From JACCZX01 sp038216465 (GTDB lineage Bacteria; Pseudomonadota; Gammaproteobacteria; Burkholderiales; Burkholderiaceae_F), in the NCBI GenBank assembly GCA_038216465.1, contig JBBQQC010000002.1:1-64000 (forward strand): 64,000 nucleotides of DNA, read 5' to 3'. The notes beneath the pieces are model-generated. The model was not told the origin of the DNA. It ran no database searches and saw only the letters and a program-made list of their open reading frames with translations. The translations under genes and the position numbers were made by a program. This document shows, in pieces, positions 43,717 through 52,719 of the stretch (positions are counted from its first letter, which is position 1; every line of letters begins with the position of its first letter).

Positions 43717-43926
43717 ATGCCCGAGACGCTTGACTCCGTGCTGACGTGTCCGCTGTGCGGACACGTCAAACGCGAAACGATGCCGACCGATGCCTGCCAG
43801 TTCTTCTACGAGTGCGCGGGCTGCAACGCGTTGTTGCGACCACGGGCCGGTGACTGCTGCGTGTTTTGCTCGTATGGCTCGGTGAAATGCCCGCCGATCC
43901 AGGCGCAGCAGTCATGTTGCCGATAG
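43717..43926 (+). CDS. GDCCVxC-domain small Cys-rich protein
   Basis: A 69-aa soluble protein with CPLCGH, CAGCNALL, the hallmark GDCCVFCSYGSVKCPPIQ and a terminal CC. The family is known as GDCCVxC, and some members carry Sec in place of Cys. It starts 9 nt after the merP stop, in the same operon as merT. A role as a cytosolic metal or selenium-related thiol carrier is inferred from context. Confidence 0.88.
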   Translation: MPETLDSVLTCPLCGHVKRETMPTDACQFFYECAGCNALLRPRAGDCCVFCSYGSVKCPPIQAQQSCCR

Positions 43927-43931
43927 GCGTT

Positions 43932-44333
43932 TCAGTTGCGTGCCGACAAGGTTTCGATGATCGGACACGGGTGATCGGTTCCCGCGACTTCGCACTCCGC
44001 CACCAGGTGTTTGAGCACGCGCTGCATCCGCTTCAGATCGGTCAGCTTGGTTTCGATTTGCGCCAGTCGCTCGGTCGAGATGCGGCGGATCGCGCGGCGA
44101 TCGACGCCGTCCTGCAGTTTCAGTAACTCGCCGATTTCGGCGAGCGAAAAACCCAGCTCCTGGGCGCGCTTGATAAAGCGGATGCGATTCACCGCATCGG
44201 CGTTGTAATGACGAAAGGCGCCGTGCGCCGCGGGAACCGGCAGTAGCTTGCGCTGCTGGTAGTAGCGCACCGTTTCGATGCCAACCTCAGCGGCTCTCGC
44301 CAGCCGGCCAATTGTCAGAGATCCGTCGGGCAC
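43932..44333 (-). CDS. MerR-family metal-responsive regulator lacking the first MerR Cys
   Basis: A 133-aa MerR-family activator: helix-turn-helix (SLTIGRLARAAEVGIETVRYYQQRKLL), then a dimerisation helix and a metal loop. It keeps two C-terminal Cys (114 and 123, spaced by eight as in MerR) but has Arg79 where MerR has Cys82 (DGVDRR instead of DGTHC). GTG 44333 is set by an ideal AAGGAG at 44339-44344; the earlier in-frame ATG 44381 would run through the divergent promoter. It ends 6 nt from the GDCCVxC gene and diverges from copA. Confidence 0.88.
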   Translation of the reverse strand: MPDGSLTIGRLARAAEVGIETVRYYQQRKLLPVPAAHGAFRHYNADAVNRIRFIKRAQELGFSLAEIGELLKLQDGVDRRAIRRISTERLAQIETKLTDLKRMQRVLKHLVAECEVAGTDHPCPIIETLSARN

Positions 44334-44342
44334 GAAAACTCC

Positions 44343-44374
44343 TTGACTCTGGGGTTGACTACGGAGTGTACCGT
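44343..44374 (+). promoter_or_regulatory. MerR-family (ZntR-like) promoter of the copper ATPase
   Basis: TTGACT (44343-44348) and TACCGT (44369-44374) are 20 bp apart, with the dyad ACTCTG-N10-CGGAGT (44346-44367). Order, spacing and half-sites match the E. coli zntA promoter closely. It overlaps the 5' end of the divergent MerR-family gene. Confidence 0.75.
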
Positions 44375-44399
44375 ACGCCACAACGATGTGGAGGCGTCA

Positions 44400-46814
44400 A
44401 TGAAAGATCAAGCGATCGCGAATGGCACGTCGGCGATGGAGCATTCGGACCACGAAGAGCATCGCGGCTGCTGCAGCCATGGTAACGACGCGGCAGTCGC
44501 ACCGGCCGACGAGGCGTTGATCGATCCGGTCTGCGGCATGAAGGTCCCGCGGCAATCGAAGCACAAGGTAGCGCACGCCGGCAGCGATTACTTTTTCTGC
44601 AGCGCCGGATGCGCGTCCAAGTTTTCGGCAGACCCCGCCAAATATCTGAAACCGCGCCCCGCGCCCGCTGTCGAGGCGGCGCAGCCTGGCGCCATCTACA
44701 CCTGCCCGATGCATCCGCAGATTCGCCAGGTCGGGCCCGGCAACTGTCCGATCTGCGGCATGGCGCTCGAACCGGTCGACGCATCGGTCGCCACCGACGA
44801 CACCGAGCTTCGAACGATGACGCGCCGGTTGTGGATCTCTACAGCGCTATCGCTGCCGATCGCGCTGATGGCGATGAGCGAGTTCGCGCCCGCGTTACAT
44901 CAGCAGTTGATCAACGCAATGGGACCGTGGTTCGGCTGGACTCAGCTCATCTTTGCGACGGTGGTCGTGCTGTGGTGCGGCGCCTTTTTCTTCAAGCTCG
45001 GCTGGCAATCGATCGTCAATCGCTCGCCGAACATGTTCACGTTGATTGCGCTCGGCGTCGCCGCGGCGTATGGGTTCAGTGTCTTCGCGCTGTTGTTTCC
45101 GCAGCTGCTGCCGGCTGCATTCATGATGAATGGCGCACCGCCGCTCTATTTCGAAGCCGCGGCGATCATCACGACGCTTGTGATCCTGGGTCAGGTGCTC
45201 GAGTTACGCGCACGTTCGCAAACTTCTTCTGCGGTACGTGCGCTGCTCGAACTCGCTCCGCCAACCGCGTTGCGCATCGACGCCGACGGCCAGGAGCGCG
45301 AGGTCGCGCTCGACCAGGTGCATGTAGGCGATCGGTTGCGCGTGCGGCCGGGCGGCAAGGTACCCGTCGACGGTGTCGTGCTCGAAGGAAAATCGAACAT
45401 CGATGAGTCGATGATGACGGGCGAGCCTTTGGCCGTCACCAAGGAGGCGGGCGCCAAGGTAACCGGTGCCACAGTCAATCAGACCGGCAGTTTTGTAATG
45501 CGCGCCGAACGCGTGGGCGCCGATACTTTGCTGGCGCAAATTGTTCAGATGGTGTCCGATGCGGGACGCACGCGCGCGCCGGTGCAGAAACTTGCGGATA
45601 TCGTCGCCAGCTGGTTTGTGCCGGGGGTTGTGCTGATCGCGCTGCTCGCGGCGGTAGTGTGGGTTGCAATCGGCCCCGAGCCGCGCTTCGTAAACGCGCT
45701 GGTGGTGGCCGTCAGCGTGCTGATCATTGCGTGTCCGTGTGCGCTCGGCTTGGCGACGCCGATGTCGATCATGGTGGGTGTGGGTCGCGGCGCGCAAATG
45801 GGCGTGCTGATACGCGATGCCGAGGCGCTCGAGCTGATGGAGAAGGTCGACACGCTGGTGGTCGACAAGACGGGCACGTTGACCGAGGGCAAGCCGCGCG
45901 TGGCGGGTATCACTGCCGCCGTAGGCGTCAGCGAGAGTGAAGTGCTCGCCGCCGCGGCAGGGCTCGAAGTGTCGAGCGAGCATCCACTCGCGCAGGCGAT
46001 TCTCGCCGCCGCCAAAGCGCGCGATGTGGCGCCGACCGCAATCAGCGCATTCGAATCAGTCACCGGCCGCGGTGTGCAAGGCATGGGACCCGCAGGCCGC
46101 GCGCGTCTCGGCAGCGCGCGCTTCCTGAGCGAAGCGGGCATCGACCTCGCTGCACTCAGCGCCGAGGCCGATCGCCTTCGCAGCGAAGGCAACACCGTCG
46201 TTTTCGTCGGCGTTGAGAAGCGCCTGCTCGGACTGCTCGCGATTGCTGATCCGATCAAGACCACCACTGCCGCGGCTATCCTGGCGTTGAGCGCCGCCGG
46301 CGTGCGCGTCGTGATGGCCACCGGCGACGGCGCGGCGACCGCGGCCGCAGTGGCGACCAAGCTCGGCATTTCCGAGTTTCGCGCCGAGGTGCTGCCGGCC
46401 GACAAGAACGCACTGATAAAGGAACTGCAGGCACAGGGTCACATCGTCGCGATGGCGGGCGATGGCATTAACGATGCCCCCGCGCTCGCGGCAGCCAATG
46501 TCGGCATCGCGATGGGGCATGGCACCGACATTGCGATGCAATCGGCGCGCATCGTGCTGGTTAAGGGCGATTTGAACGGGATCGTGCGTGCCCGGCTCTT
46601 GTCGCGCGCAGTGATGCGCAACATTAGGCAGAACCTGTTCTTCGCGTTCGTCTACAACGCGGCAGGAGTGCCGCTCGCTGCCGGTGTTTTGTATCCGCTG
46701 ACCGGCTGGCTGTTGAGCCCGATCATTGCATCGGCGGCCATGGCGTTGTCGTCGGTGTCGGTGATCGGCAATTCGTTGCGCCTGCGCAGGATGGATAGTG
46801 GACTGCAGCGATGA
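44400..46814 (+). CDS. copA: Copper-type P1B-1 ATPase with YHS and HMBD domains
   Basis: An 804-aa heavy-metal ATPase. N-terminal His/Cys-rich tail (EEHRGCCSHGND), a YHS domain (DPVCGMKV and YFFCSAGCASKF), a heavy-metal-binding domain (YTCPMHPQIR and GNCPICGMAL), eight helices with CPC at 445-447, TGEP, DKTGT (Asp489) and GDGIND. The last helices have YNAAGVPLAAG and MALSSVSVIGN, as in Cu(I) exporters. It expels Cu(I) from the cytosol. The ATG follows GGAGG. Control by the divergent MerR-family protein is likely. Confidence 0.93.
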   Translation: MKDQAIANGTSAMEHSDHEEHRGCCSHGNDAAVAPADEALIDPVCGMKVPRQSKHKVAHAGSDYFFCSAGCASKFSADPAKYLKPRPAPAVEAAQPGAIYTCPMHPQIRQVGPGNCPICGMALEPVDASVATDDTELRTMTRRLWISTALSLPIALMAMSEFAPALHQQLINAMGPWFGWTQLIFATVVVLWCGAFFFKLGWQSIVNRSPNMFTLIALGVAAAYGFSVFALLFPQLLPAAFMMNGAPPLYFEAAAIITTLVILGQVLELRARSQTSSAVRALLELAPPTALRIDADGQEREVALDQVHVGDRLRVRPGGKVPVDGVVLEGKSNIDESMMTGEPLAVTKEAGAKVTGATVNQTGSFVMRAERVGADTLLAQIVQMVSDAGRTRAPVQKLADIVASWFVPGVVLIALLAAVVWVAIGPEPRFVNALVVAVSVLIIACPCALGLATPMSIMVGVGRGAQMGVLIRDAEALELMEKVDTLVVDKTGTLTEGKPRVAGITAAVGVSESEVLAAAAGLEVSSEHPLAQAILAAAKARDVAPTAISAFESVTGRGVQGMGPAGRARLGSARFLSEAGIDLAALSAEADRLRSEGNTVVFVGVEKRLLGLLAIADPIKTTTAAAILALSAAGVRVVMATGDGAATAAAVATKLGISEFRAEVLPADKNALIKELQAQGHIVAMAGDGINDAPALAAANVGIAMGHGTDIAMQSARIVLVKGDLNGIVRARLLSRAVMRNIRQNLFFAFVYNAAGVPLAAGVLYPLTGWLLSPIIASAAMALSSVSVIGNSLRLRRMDSGLQR

Positions 46815-47000
46815 CTTAAACCTAACGCGGGACCCACGCGTACATGCGGTCTAACGAATGACGAGCAGCGAAGTTTTTCGGGTGATTTATCGCTCGCCCA
46901 TGTCGCCCACCGCACAGACGGAGGTGCAGGTTGGCTCTTACCCTCACGCTTGCCCGCGGCTGCCTGTCGATTCAGTTTCTACTTACCCAAGGAGTTTTGT

Positions 47001-47249
47001 ATGAGAACGGAAACTTTAAAAATTAGTGGGATGACGTGCGGTGGTTGCGTCAACACCGTCACTAAAGCATTGAATGCAGTGGACGGTGTCAAGGATGTGG
47101 CGGTGTCGCTTAATCCGGGCGAAGCGAGAATCGACTTCGACGAGAACACGACTGCATCCGCGCAACTGCGCGCGGCCGTTCAGCAAGCGGGCTATCAGGT
47201 CAACGTGACCGATGACAAAAGCCCGGTCAAAGCGGGCTGCTGCAGTTAG
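47001..47249 (+). CDS. copZ: CopZ-like heavy-metal chaperone (HMA domain)
   Basis: An 82-aa cytosolic HMA protein, beta-alpha-beta fold, with GMTCGGCVNTVTKAL at the N-terminus and a terminal GCCS. It delivers Cu(I) to the ATPases on either side. An AAGGAG site precedes the ATG; the ATPase gene begins 7 nt after its stop. Confidence 0.92.
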   Translation: MRTETLKISGMTCGGCVNTVTKALNAVDGVKDVAVSLNPGEARIDFDENTTASAQLRAAVQQAGYQVNVTDDKSPVKAGCCS

Positions 47250-47255
47250 TTATCG

Positions 47256-49505
47256 ATGATCGAACACAAGTCCGAACGAGAACATTCTGTAGCACCGGCG
47301 GCTGCATCCGCTGCGCCAGCAGCTTCCACAGTTACGGCCGTCGTGCCAGCTCGAGCTGCTCTTGCAGGCCGCGGTCAAAACGGCCACGCGCTGCCGGGAG
47401 CGAAGGCCGTCATGGCGGAGAACATGGCGCATGAGATGGGCCATGGCGGCAAGGATTTGCCGGCCATGGTGCGCGACATGCGCAACCGGTTCTGGATCTG
47501 CCTCATCTTCACTGCGCCGATCTTTGTCTACGCACCGATGGGAAATATGTTCGAGCCGCCCGCGCCGCCGTTCGGAATTGACCTCAACCTGTGGCTATTC
47601 TTCTTTGCAAGCGCCGCGATTGTCTATCCGAGCTGGCCGTTCTTCGTATCCGCCTGGCGCGCGATCAAGAAGGGCACCTTGGGCATGGCGGCGCTGATCG
47701 TATTGAGCGTGGGTACCGGTTACCTGTTCAGTGTCGGCACTACGTTCTTCTTCAAGGGCGGCGGGCAATTCTTCGAAGCTGCGTCCGTCCTGTTGGTGTT
47801 CATCCTGCTTGGCCACTGGCTGGAAATGCGTGCTCGCGCGGGTGCGTCGTCCGCGATCAGGGCGCTGATGAATCTCACGCCCGCCAAGGCTAACGTCATC
47901 CGCAATGGCGCCGAGACTGAAGTTCCCACGGCAGAGGTATTGGCAGGCGAAATTGTGGTGATTCGGCCGGGCAACAAGATTCCGGTCGACGGCACAATCG
48001 AGACCGGCGAATCGCTGGTCGATGAATCCATGCTTACGGGCGAGTCGATGCCAGTGCAGAAGGGGCCCGGCGCCACCGTGATCGGTGCCAGCATCAACAA
48101 GAGCGGCAGCTTCCGTTACAAGGCAACCAAGGTCGGCGCCGACTCGGCGCTGGCGCAGATCGTAAAGCTGGTGCAGGAGGCGCAGAACTCAAAAGCACCC
48201 GCGCAACTTTTGGCGGACAAGGCCGCGCAATGGCTGGTGATAGCCGCCATCGTTATCGGACTTTCGACCTTCGCGGTCTGGTTCTGGTTGATCGGCGAGT
48301 CGCTGCTGCTGGCGGTGACGCTGACGATCACAGTCTTCGTGATCGCATGCCCGGATGCGTTGGGCCTCGCCACGCCGATGGCCGTGATGGTGAGTACCGG
48401 CCTAGGCGCAGCTAACGGGATTTTGTTCAAGAACGCTTCGGCACTTGAGGACGCAACCAAGCTCAACGTCATTGTGTTCGACAAGACCGGCACGCTCACC
48501 ATGGGCCAGCCGGACGTAGTGGAAATCGTGACCGCGGACGGCGTCACCGAGGACGCGCTGCTTAGCGCTTCTGCCGCAGTTGAGCAGGGGTCCGACCATC
48601 CGTTGGCTCAGGCGATCGTGCGCCGGGCGGCGCACCTTACCGTCCCCGCACCGGCATCATTCGAAAGCCTCGACGGCATGGGCGCCCGCGCCGAAACCGC
48701 GGGCGGAACGGTGTTCCTCGGCAACCGGCTGTTGATGGACACACAAAAACTTGCGCTCGGTCCACTGGAGGCAGAAGCAGCCCGGCTGCTGGGCGACGGC
48801 CGCACCGTCGTCCATGTCTCTCAGGCGGGTCGCGTGATTGGACTCATCGCCATTGCCGATGCGATTCGGCCCACCTCCAAGGCCGCAGTCGCCAAGCTGC
48901 GCGAACGCAACATCGAAGTGGTGATGCTGACCGGCGACAACGCGGCCACGGCCAAGCGCATCGCCGCGGATCTCGGCATCGGCACCGTGCTGGCCGACGT
49001 GCTGCCGGCTCAGAAGGCCGAGAAGGTGAAGGAGCTGCAGGCCACGGGGAAGAAGGTCGGGATGGTGGGCGACGGCGTCAACGACGCGCCGGCACTGACG
49101 CAGGCGAATGTCGGATTTGCCATTGGCGCCGGCACCGATGTCGCGATGGAAAGCGCCGATGTCGTCCTGATGAAGAGCGACCCGTATGACATCGTCGCCG
49201 CGATCGAGTTGTCGCGCGCAACGTTGCGCAAGATGCACCAGAATCTGTGGTGGGCAGTCGGCTACAACGTCATTGCGTTTCCGCTCGCTGCCGGCGTCTT
49301 GTATCCATTCGTACTCAGTCCGGAGGTCGCAGCGCTGTCCATGTCTGGCAGCACTCTGATCGTGGCGATCAATGCGCTGCTGCTTAAGCGCACCAAGTTG
49401 GAGGGTATCCGCACGCCCGCCAATACGGCGGCACCCGGTGTGGCAACGGCGCCGAACTCGGGTGCAGCGCCTCTTGCAGTGGCAATCCCAGCGACCACCG
49501 GCTAA
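47256..49505 (+). CDS. Heavy-metal P1B ATPase with CPD in place of CPC
   Basis: A 749-aa P-type ATPase with no N-terminal HMA domain; the N-terminus is Ala/Pro-rich with a His/Met segment (AENMAHEMGHGGKD). Motifs: TGES, ACPDALGLATP with Cys365-Pro366-Asp367, DKTGT (Asp409), GDGVND. Final helices have YNVIAFPLAAGVLYP and MSGSTLIVAINALLLKR, resembling Cu(I) types. The Asp replaces the second Cys of the usual CPC/CPH, so metal coordination differs. It lies directly after copZ. Confidence 0.92.
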   Translation: MIEHKSEREHSVAPAAASAAPAASTVTAVVPARAALAGRGQNGHALPGAKAVMAENMAHEMGHGGKDLPAMVRDMRNRFWICLIFTAPIFVYAPMGNMFEPPAPPFGIDLNLWLFFFASAAIVYPSWPFFVSAWRAIKKGTLGMAALIVLSVGTGYLFSVGTTFFFKGGGQFFEAASVLLVFILLGHWLEMRARAGASSAIRALMNLTPAKANVIRNGAETEVPTAEVLAGEIVVIRPGNKIPVDGTIETGESLVDESMLTGESMPVQKGPGATVIGASINKSGSFRYKATKVGADSALAQIVKLVQEAQNSKAPAQLLADKAAQWLVIAAIVIGLSTFAVWFWLIGESLLLAVTLTITVFVIACPDALGLATPMAVMVSTGLGAANGILFKNASALEDATKLNVIVFDKTGTLTMGQPDVVEIVTADGVTEDALLSASAAVEQGSDHPLAQAIVRRAAHLTVPAPASFESLDGMGARAETAGGTVFLGNRLLMDTQKLALGPLEAEAARLLGDGRTVVHVSQAGRVIGLIAIADAIRPTSKAAVAKLRERNIEVVMLTGDNAATAKRIAADLGIGTVLADVLPAQKAEKVKELQATGKKVGMVGDGVNDAPALTQANVGFAIGAGTDVAMESADVVLMKSDPYDIVAAIELSRATLRKMHQNLWWAVGYNVIAFPLAAGVLYPFVLSPEVAALSMSGSTLIVAINALLLKRTKLEGIRTPANTAAPGVATAPNSGAAPLAVAIPATTG

Positions 49506-49545
49506 GGCTCAGATTGGTTGTCACCACGAGGTGCGGCCGGCGCCT

Positions 49546-49653
49546 ATGAACGACGCGCCTAACCGAACACGCACAGCAGCAGCGCCCGTGACTTTTCCAG
49601 TCGGCTATCACAGCCTCCACGCGGACGCGAGCATGTGGGAAACAGCGGCATGA
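49546..49653 (+). pseudogene. Short remnant resembling the N-terminus of a hydrolase
   Basis: A 35-codon frame (from NDAPNRTRT to FPVGYHSLHADASMWETAA) recalls the start of esterase-like proteins that begin with FPVGYHSLHPD. It stops after 36 codons and nothing of the body of such a gene follows. It lies in the 252-nt gap after the ATPase gene. The match is from memory and weak. Confidence 0.3.
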
Positions 49654-49757
49654 CCGTGGATATCAAGCGCGCAGCGAGTGGCTCCGTATTCACCATGGCT
49701 TCGCGAGCAGCTTCATTTGTTCTGACCGCAGATCTGACCAGGTTTTTCTAGGCAAGA

Positions 49758-51377
49758 ATGCTGTCCGCGCTAATTTTTTACACGCTCTTGTTCTCCGCGC
49801 TGGTCCTTACGCCCGCCGCATTAATCCTTGTCGTCCTGCTCGTCCTGAATCACGAGCGCCGGCTCCGGCAAAGCGTAAGGCCTGCTTTCGAATCCATTGG
49901 CGGAATGATCGCTCGAGCGCCCGTTGTTGTTGGTTTCTGGAAGCGCTTCCCACGAACGGCCGGATTTGTGGGCCTTCGCTTCGATTCACGTAATCCCTGG
50001 GGGCTGACGGCAACGGTGGCGAGTCTGGCGATCCTGTTGGGACTGTGGTTTTTTCTTGGTGTACTCGAAGATATCTCGGCTAGAGATCCTCTGGTAATAC
50101 TCGACCTCCGATTGCACAACGCTGTCCCGCTGTTTCGTACGGCCGGGATGACGCGGTTGATGCTTGCGCTCACAGCGCTTGCCAGCGGCACAGTCCTATC
50201 GCTTCTATGTGTAGGTGCTGCCCTTATCGCAATTGCGCGCAACCGACCGCGGCTTGCCGCGACGTTCGTGCTCGCGCTTTTAGGCACGGGCCTTATCTCG
50301 AGTGCGCTGAAGGCACTCTTTGGCTATGCGCGGCCGGTTGACGGAATGATCGCCGCGCTGGATGCAAGCTTTCCATCGGGGCATGTGCTGTCGGGCAGCG
50401 TTGTGTATGGATTGCTTGCTGCGCTGCTGTTGAGGAGCCGCCTGCGTGCCGGGCTAAGAGCGATCTGCGTAACGCTGCTACTGCTGGTCATCGTCGGCAT
50501 CGGCCTTTCACGTGTCTATCTCGGGGTCCACTGGCCGTCTGACATCCTGGGAAGCCTTGCTCTGGCGCTCGTGGTTCTTGCGCTGCTGCTCTTCTTTCAG
50601 TATTACGCCGCTCCTGTCCGCTGGGTCGACACGTTGCGATTGCCAACGAGCACCCGCGCCTTCAACGTCGTGGGCGTCATTTTGCTTCTAGCGGCATTGG
50701 GAGCCATACCTGTTCTCTCGACTCAGACGAAAATACTCCCGATCGGGCCGCTTCCGCCCGCGCAGACGCTCGACATCGCCGCGTTGCGATCATCGCTTCC
50801 ACCGAACCTTCCCCGCTGGTCCGAGGATCTTATCGGTGGTCGGATGGAACCGATCTCTCTTGTCTTTATCGGGGCGGAGAAGGATCTATTGAGTGCCTTT
50901 ACGCGCGCGGAATGGACGCGCGCCGATCTCCCGACACCATTGCGCGTCATCCAAGAAGGGTTGGCAGCGCTTCGCAACCTTCCCGACCCCTCGGGTCCGG
51001 CCACGCCGGCCTTCTTCGGGGACCGGCCGCAATACCTCACGTTCGAGAAACCGGATGCAGGGCCGCCGACCATTCGTCGCAGGCACCATGCTCGCGTGTG
51101 GTTGACGCGGTACTGCCTTGCCCCTGACTGCCGTCCAGTGTGGGTCGCCACCGCGAGTTACGACATGGGTATACGTTTCTCGGAGAGCTTCTATTTCCCG
51201 ACCCATCGCATTGACCCCGCAATTGATGCTGAGCGAGCGATTATCGTCAGCGATCTGACCAGCGTGGGCGCCAGGCAGGAGGCACGCGTGACAGTGTCGG
51301 CACCGCTACGCGGCACGAACGCCGCGGGAGACCCATTTTGGACGGATGGTCATGCGCTTGTGCTGGTGTTGCCCTAA
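49758..51377 (+). CDS. PAP2-family membrane phosphatase with LssY C-terminal domain
   Basis: A 539-aa protein: two N-terminal helices, then a PAP2 domain (about 100-285) with KALFGYARP, PSGHVLSG and SRVYLGVHWPSD, the three phosphatase motifs, then more helices. The C-terminal soluble part (about 330-539) is LssY-like (RRRHHARVWLT, DCRPVWVATASYDMGIRFSESF). PAP2 enzymes hydrolyse undecaprenyl or lipid phosphates at the periplasmic face. It is not obviously linked to its neighbours. Confidence 0.88.
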   Translation: MLSALIFYTLLFSALVLTPAALILVVLLVLNHERRLRQSVRPAFESIGGMIARAPVVVGFWKRFPRTAGFVGLRFDSRNPWGLTATVASLAILLGLWFFLGVLEDISARDPLVILDLRLHNAVPLFRTAGMTRLMLALTALASGTVLSLLCVGAALIAIARNRPRLAATFVLALLGTGLISSALKALFGYARPVDGMIAALDASFPSGHVLSGSVVYGLLAALLLRSRLRAGLRAICVTLLLLVIVGIGLSRVYLGVHWPSDILGSLALALVVLALLLFFQYYAAPVRWVDTLRLPTSTRAFNVVGVILLLAALGAIPVLSTQTKILPIGPLPPAQTLDIAALRSSLPPNLPRWSEDLIGGRMEPISLVFIGAEKDLLSAFTRAEWTRADLPTPLRVIQEGLAALRNLPDPSGPATPAFFGDRPQYLTFEKPDAGPPTIRRRHHARVWLTRYCLAPDCRPVWVATASYDMGIRFSESFYFPTHRIDPAIDAERAIIVSDLTSVGARQEARVTVSAPLRGTNAAGDPFWTDGHALVLVLP

Positions 51378-51484
51378 TACGCTGTTAATAATTTTTCTAA
51401 AGTCGGATGTTGCGCTATGACGGATAACCCGAGAACCGATTTTGAAAACGCAGATGCTGACCAGATCGCCTGAACCAGCCGTCG

Positions 51485-52693
51485 ATGAGTGAGCGCAGCT
51501 CATCTGGCGAAGTAACGCGCGTGATTGCGGTCAACGCGGGCTCATCGAGTATCAAGTTTGCGCTGTACAACCTGGCCGAACCGCTGCTGCGACGTCTAAG
51601 CGGAAAAATTGAACGCATCGGTCTGCACGACACAACATTTACTGTCAACGATCCGACCGGAGTTAACGCACAGAGTCGCGCCCTCGATGCCCGCGATCAC
51701 AGCAGCGCCACGACCGCGCTGATCGAATGGTTGCAAGAAACAGGACTTATCTCAACAGTCAAGGCAGTGGGGCACCGTGTGGTACGCGGCAGCTCGCGTG
51801 ATAGCGCACCGGCGCTCGTCGACGATGAACTCGTGCAGGAACTGCGGGCAATCAGCGCGTATAGCCCGGAGCACCTGCCGGCACAGATCAACCTTATAGA
51901 GCGCTTGCGGCAACGTCTTCGGAATGTTCCGCAAGTGGCGTGCTTCGACACCACTTTCCATCGCGACATGCCGCGCGTTGCGCAGCTCCTGCCGATTCCG
52001 CGGCGCTTCGACGCGAAGGGCATCCGGCGCTTCGGCTTTCATGGCCTGTCTTATCAATTTCTGATGGAAGAACTCGAACGCGTTGCAGGCACCGACGCGT
52101 CGCGTGGACGCGTCATCCTGGCTCACCTTGGAAATGGGTCGAGCCTCGCCGCGGTACAAGAAGGCAGGAGCGTAGACACGACGATGGCATTCACGCCGGC
52201 GGCCGGAGTTCCGATGGGTACGCGCTCCGGCGACCTCGATCCGGGCCTTGTGTGGTACCTCGCGCGCAGCGAGAACATGAGCGCCGAGCAGTTTCATCAC
52301 ATGGTGAACCACGAATCCGGACTGTTGGGCGTATCGGAGACCAGCGCCGACATGCGTGATCTGCTCGCGCGCGAAGCGGCCGACGTACGGGCGGCGGAAG
52401 CCGTGGAGCTTTACTGCTATCAGATTACGAAGTCGATCGGTGCTTTTGCCGCGGCCCTGGGCGGCCTCGACACACTCGTTTTTGCCGGCGGCATCGGCGA
52501 GAGCGCGCCGGTGATTCGCCAACGCATCTGCGAACGGCTCGGATTCCTCGGCATTGCCCTGGACGACAACCGCAATACGACGAACGCAGACGTCGTCTCT
52601 GCCGATGAGAGCACGGTCACCGTACGAATGATCCGTACTGATGAGGAGGCGACGACTGCGCGTGCGACTCAACGCCTGCTGCGAGTCGCCTGA
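51485..52693 (+). CDS. ackA: Acetate kinase
   Basis: A 402-aa ASKHA-fold kinase with VIAVNAGSSSIKFALYN, FHRDMPRVAQLLPIP, RRFGFHGLSYQF, LAHLGNGSSLAAV and TRSGDLDPGLV, GGIGESAPVIR. It interconverts acetyl phosphate and acetate with ATP. It sits 26 nt before the phosphoketolase gene, whose product acetyl phosphate it can use to make ATP. Confidence 0.95.
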   Translation: MSERSSSGEVTRVIAVNAGSSSIKFALYNLAEPLLRRLSGKIERIGLHDTTFTVNDPTGVNAQSRALDARDHSSATTALIEWLQETGLISTVKAVGHRVVRGSSRDSAPALVDDELVQELRAISAYSPEHLPAQINLIERLRQRLRNVPQVACFDTTFHRDMPRVAQLLPIPRRFDAKGIRRFGFHGLSYQFLMEELERVAGTDASRGRVILAHLGNGSSLAAVQEGRSVDTTMAFTPAAGVPMGTRSGDLDPGLVWYLARSENMSAEQFHHMVNHESGLLGVSETSADMRDLLAREAADVRAAEAVELYCYQITKSIGAFAAALGGLDTLVFAGGIGESAPVIRQRICERLGFLGIALDDNRNTTNADVVSADESTVTVRMIRTDEEATTARATQRLLRVA

Positions 52694-52719
52694 TATCCAC
52701 ACCTTACTGAAGAAATATT

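Noticed and set aside
44334..44381. Longer MerR-family protein from ATG 44381
   Set aside because: It would run through the copA promoter, while GTG 44333 has an ideal ribosome site.
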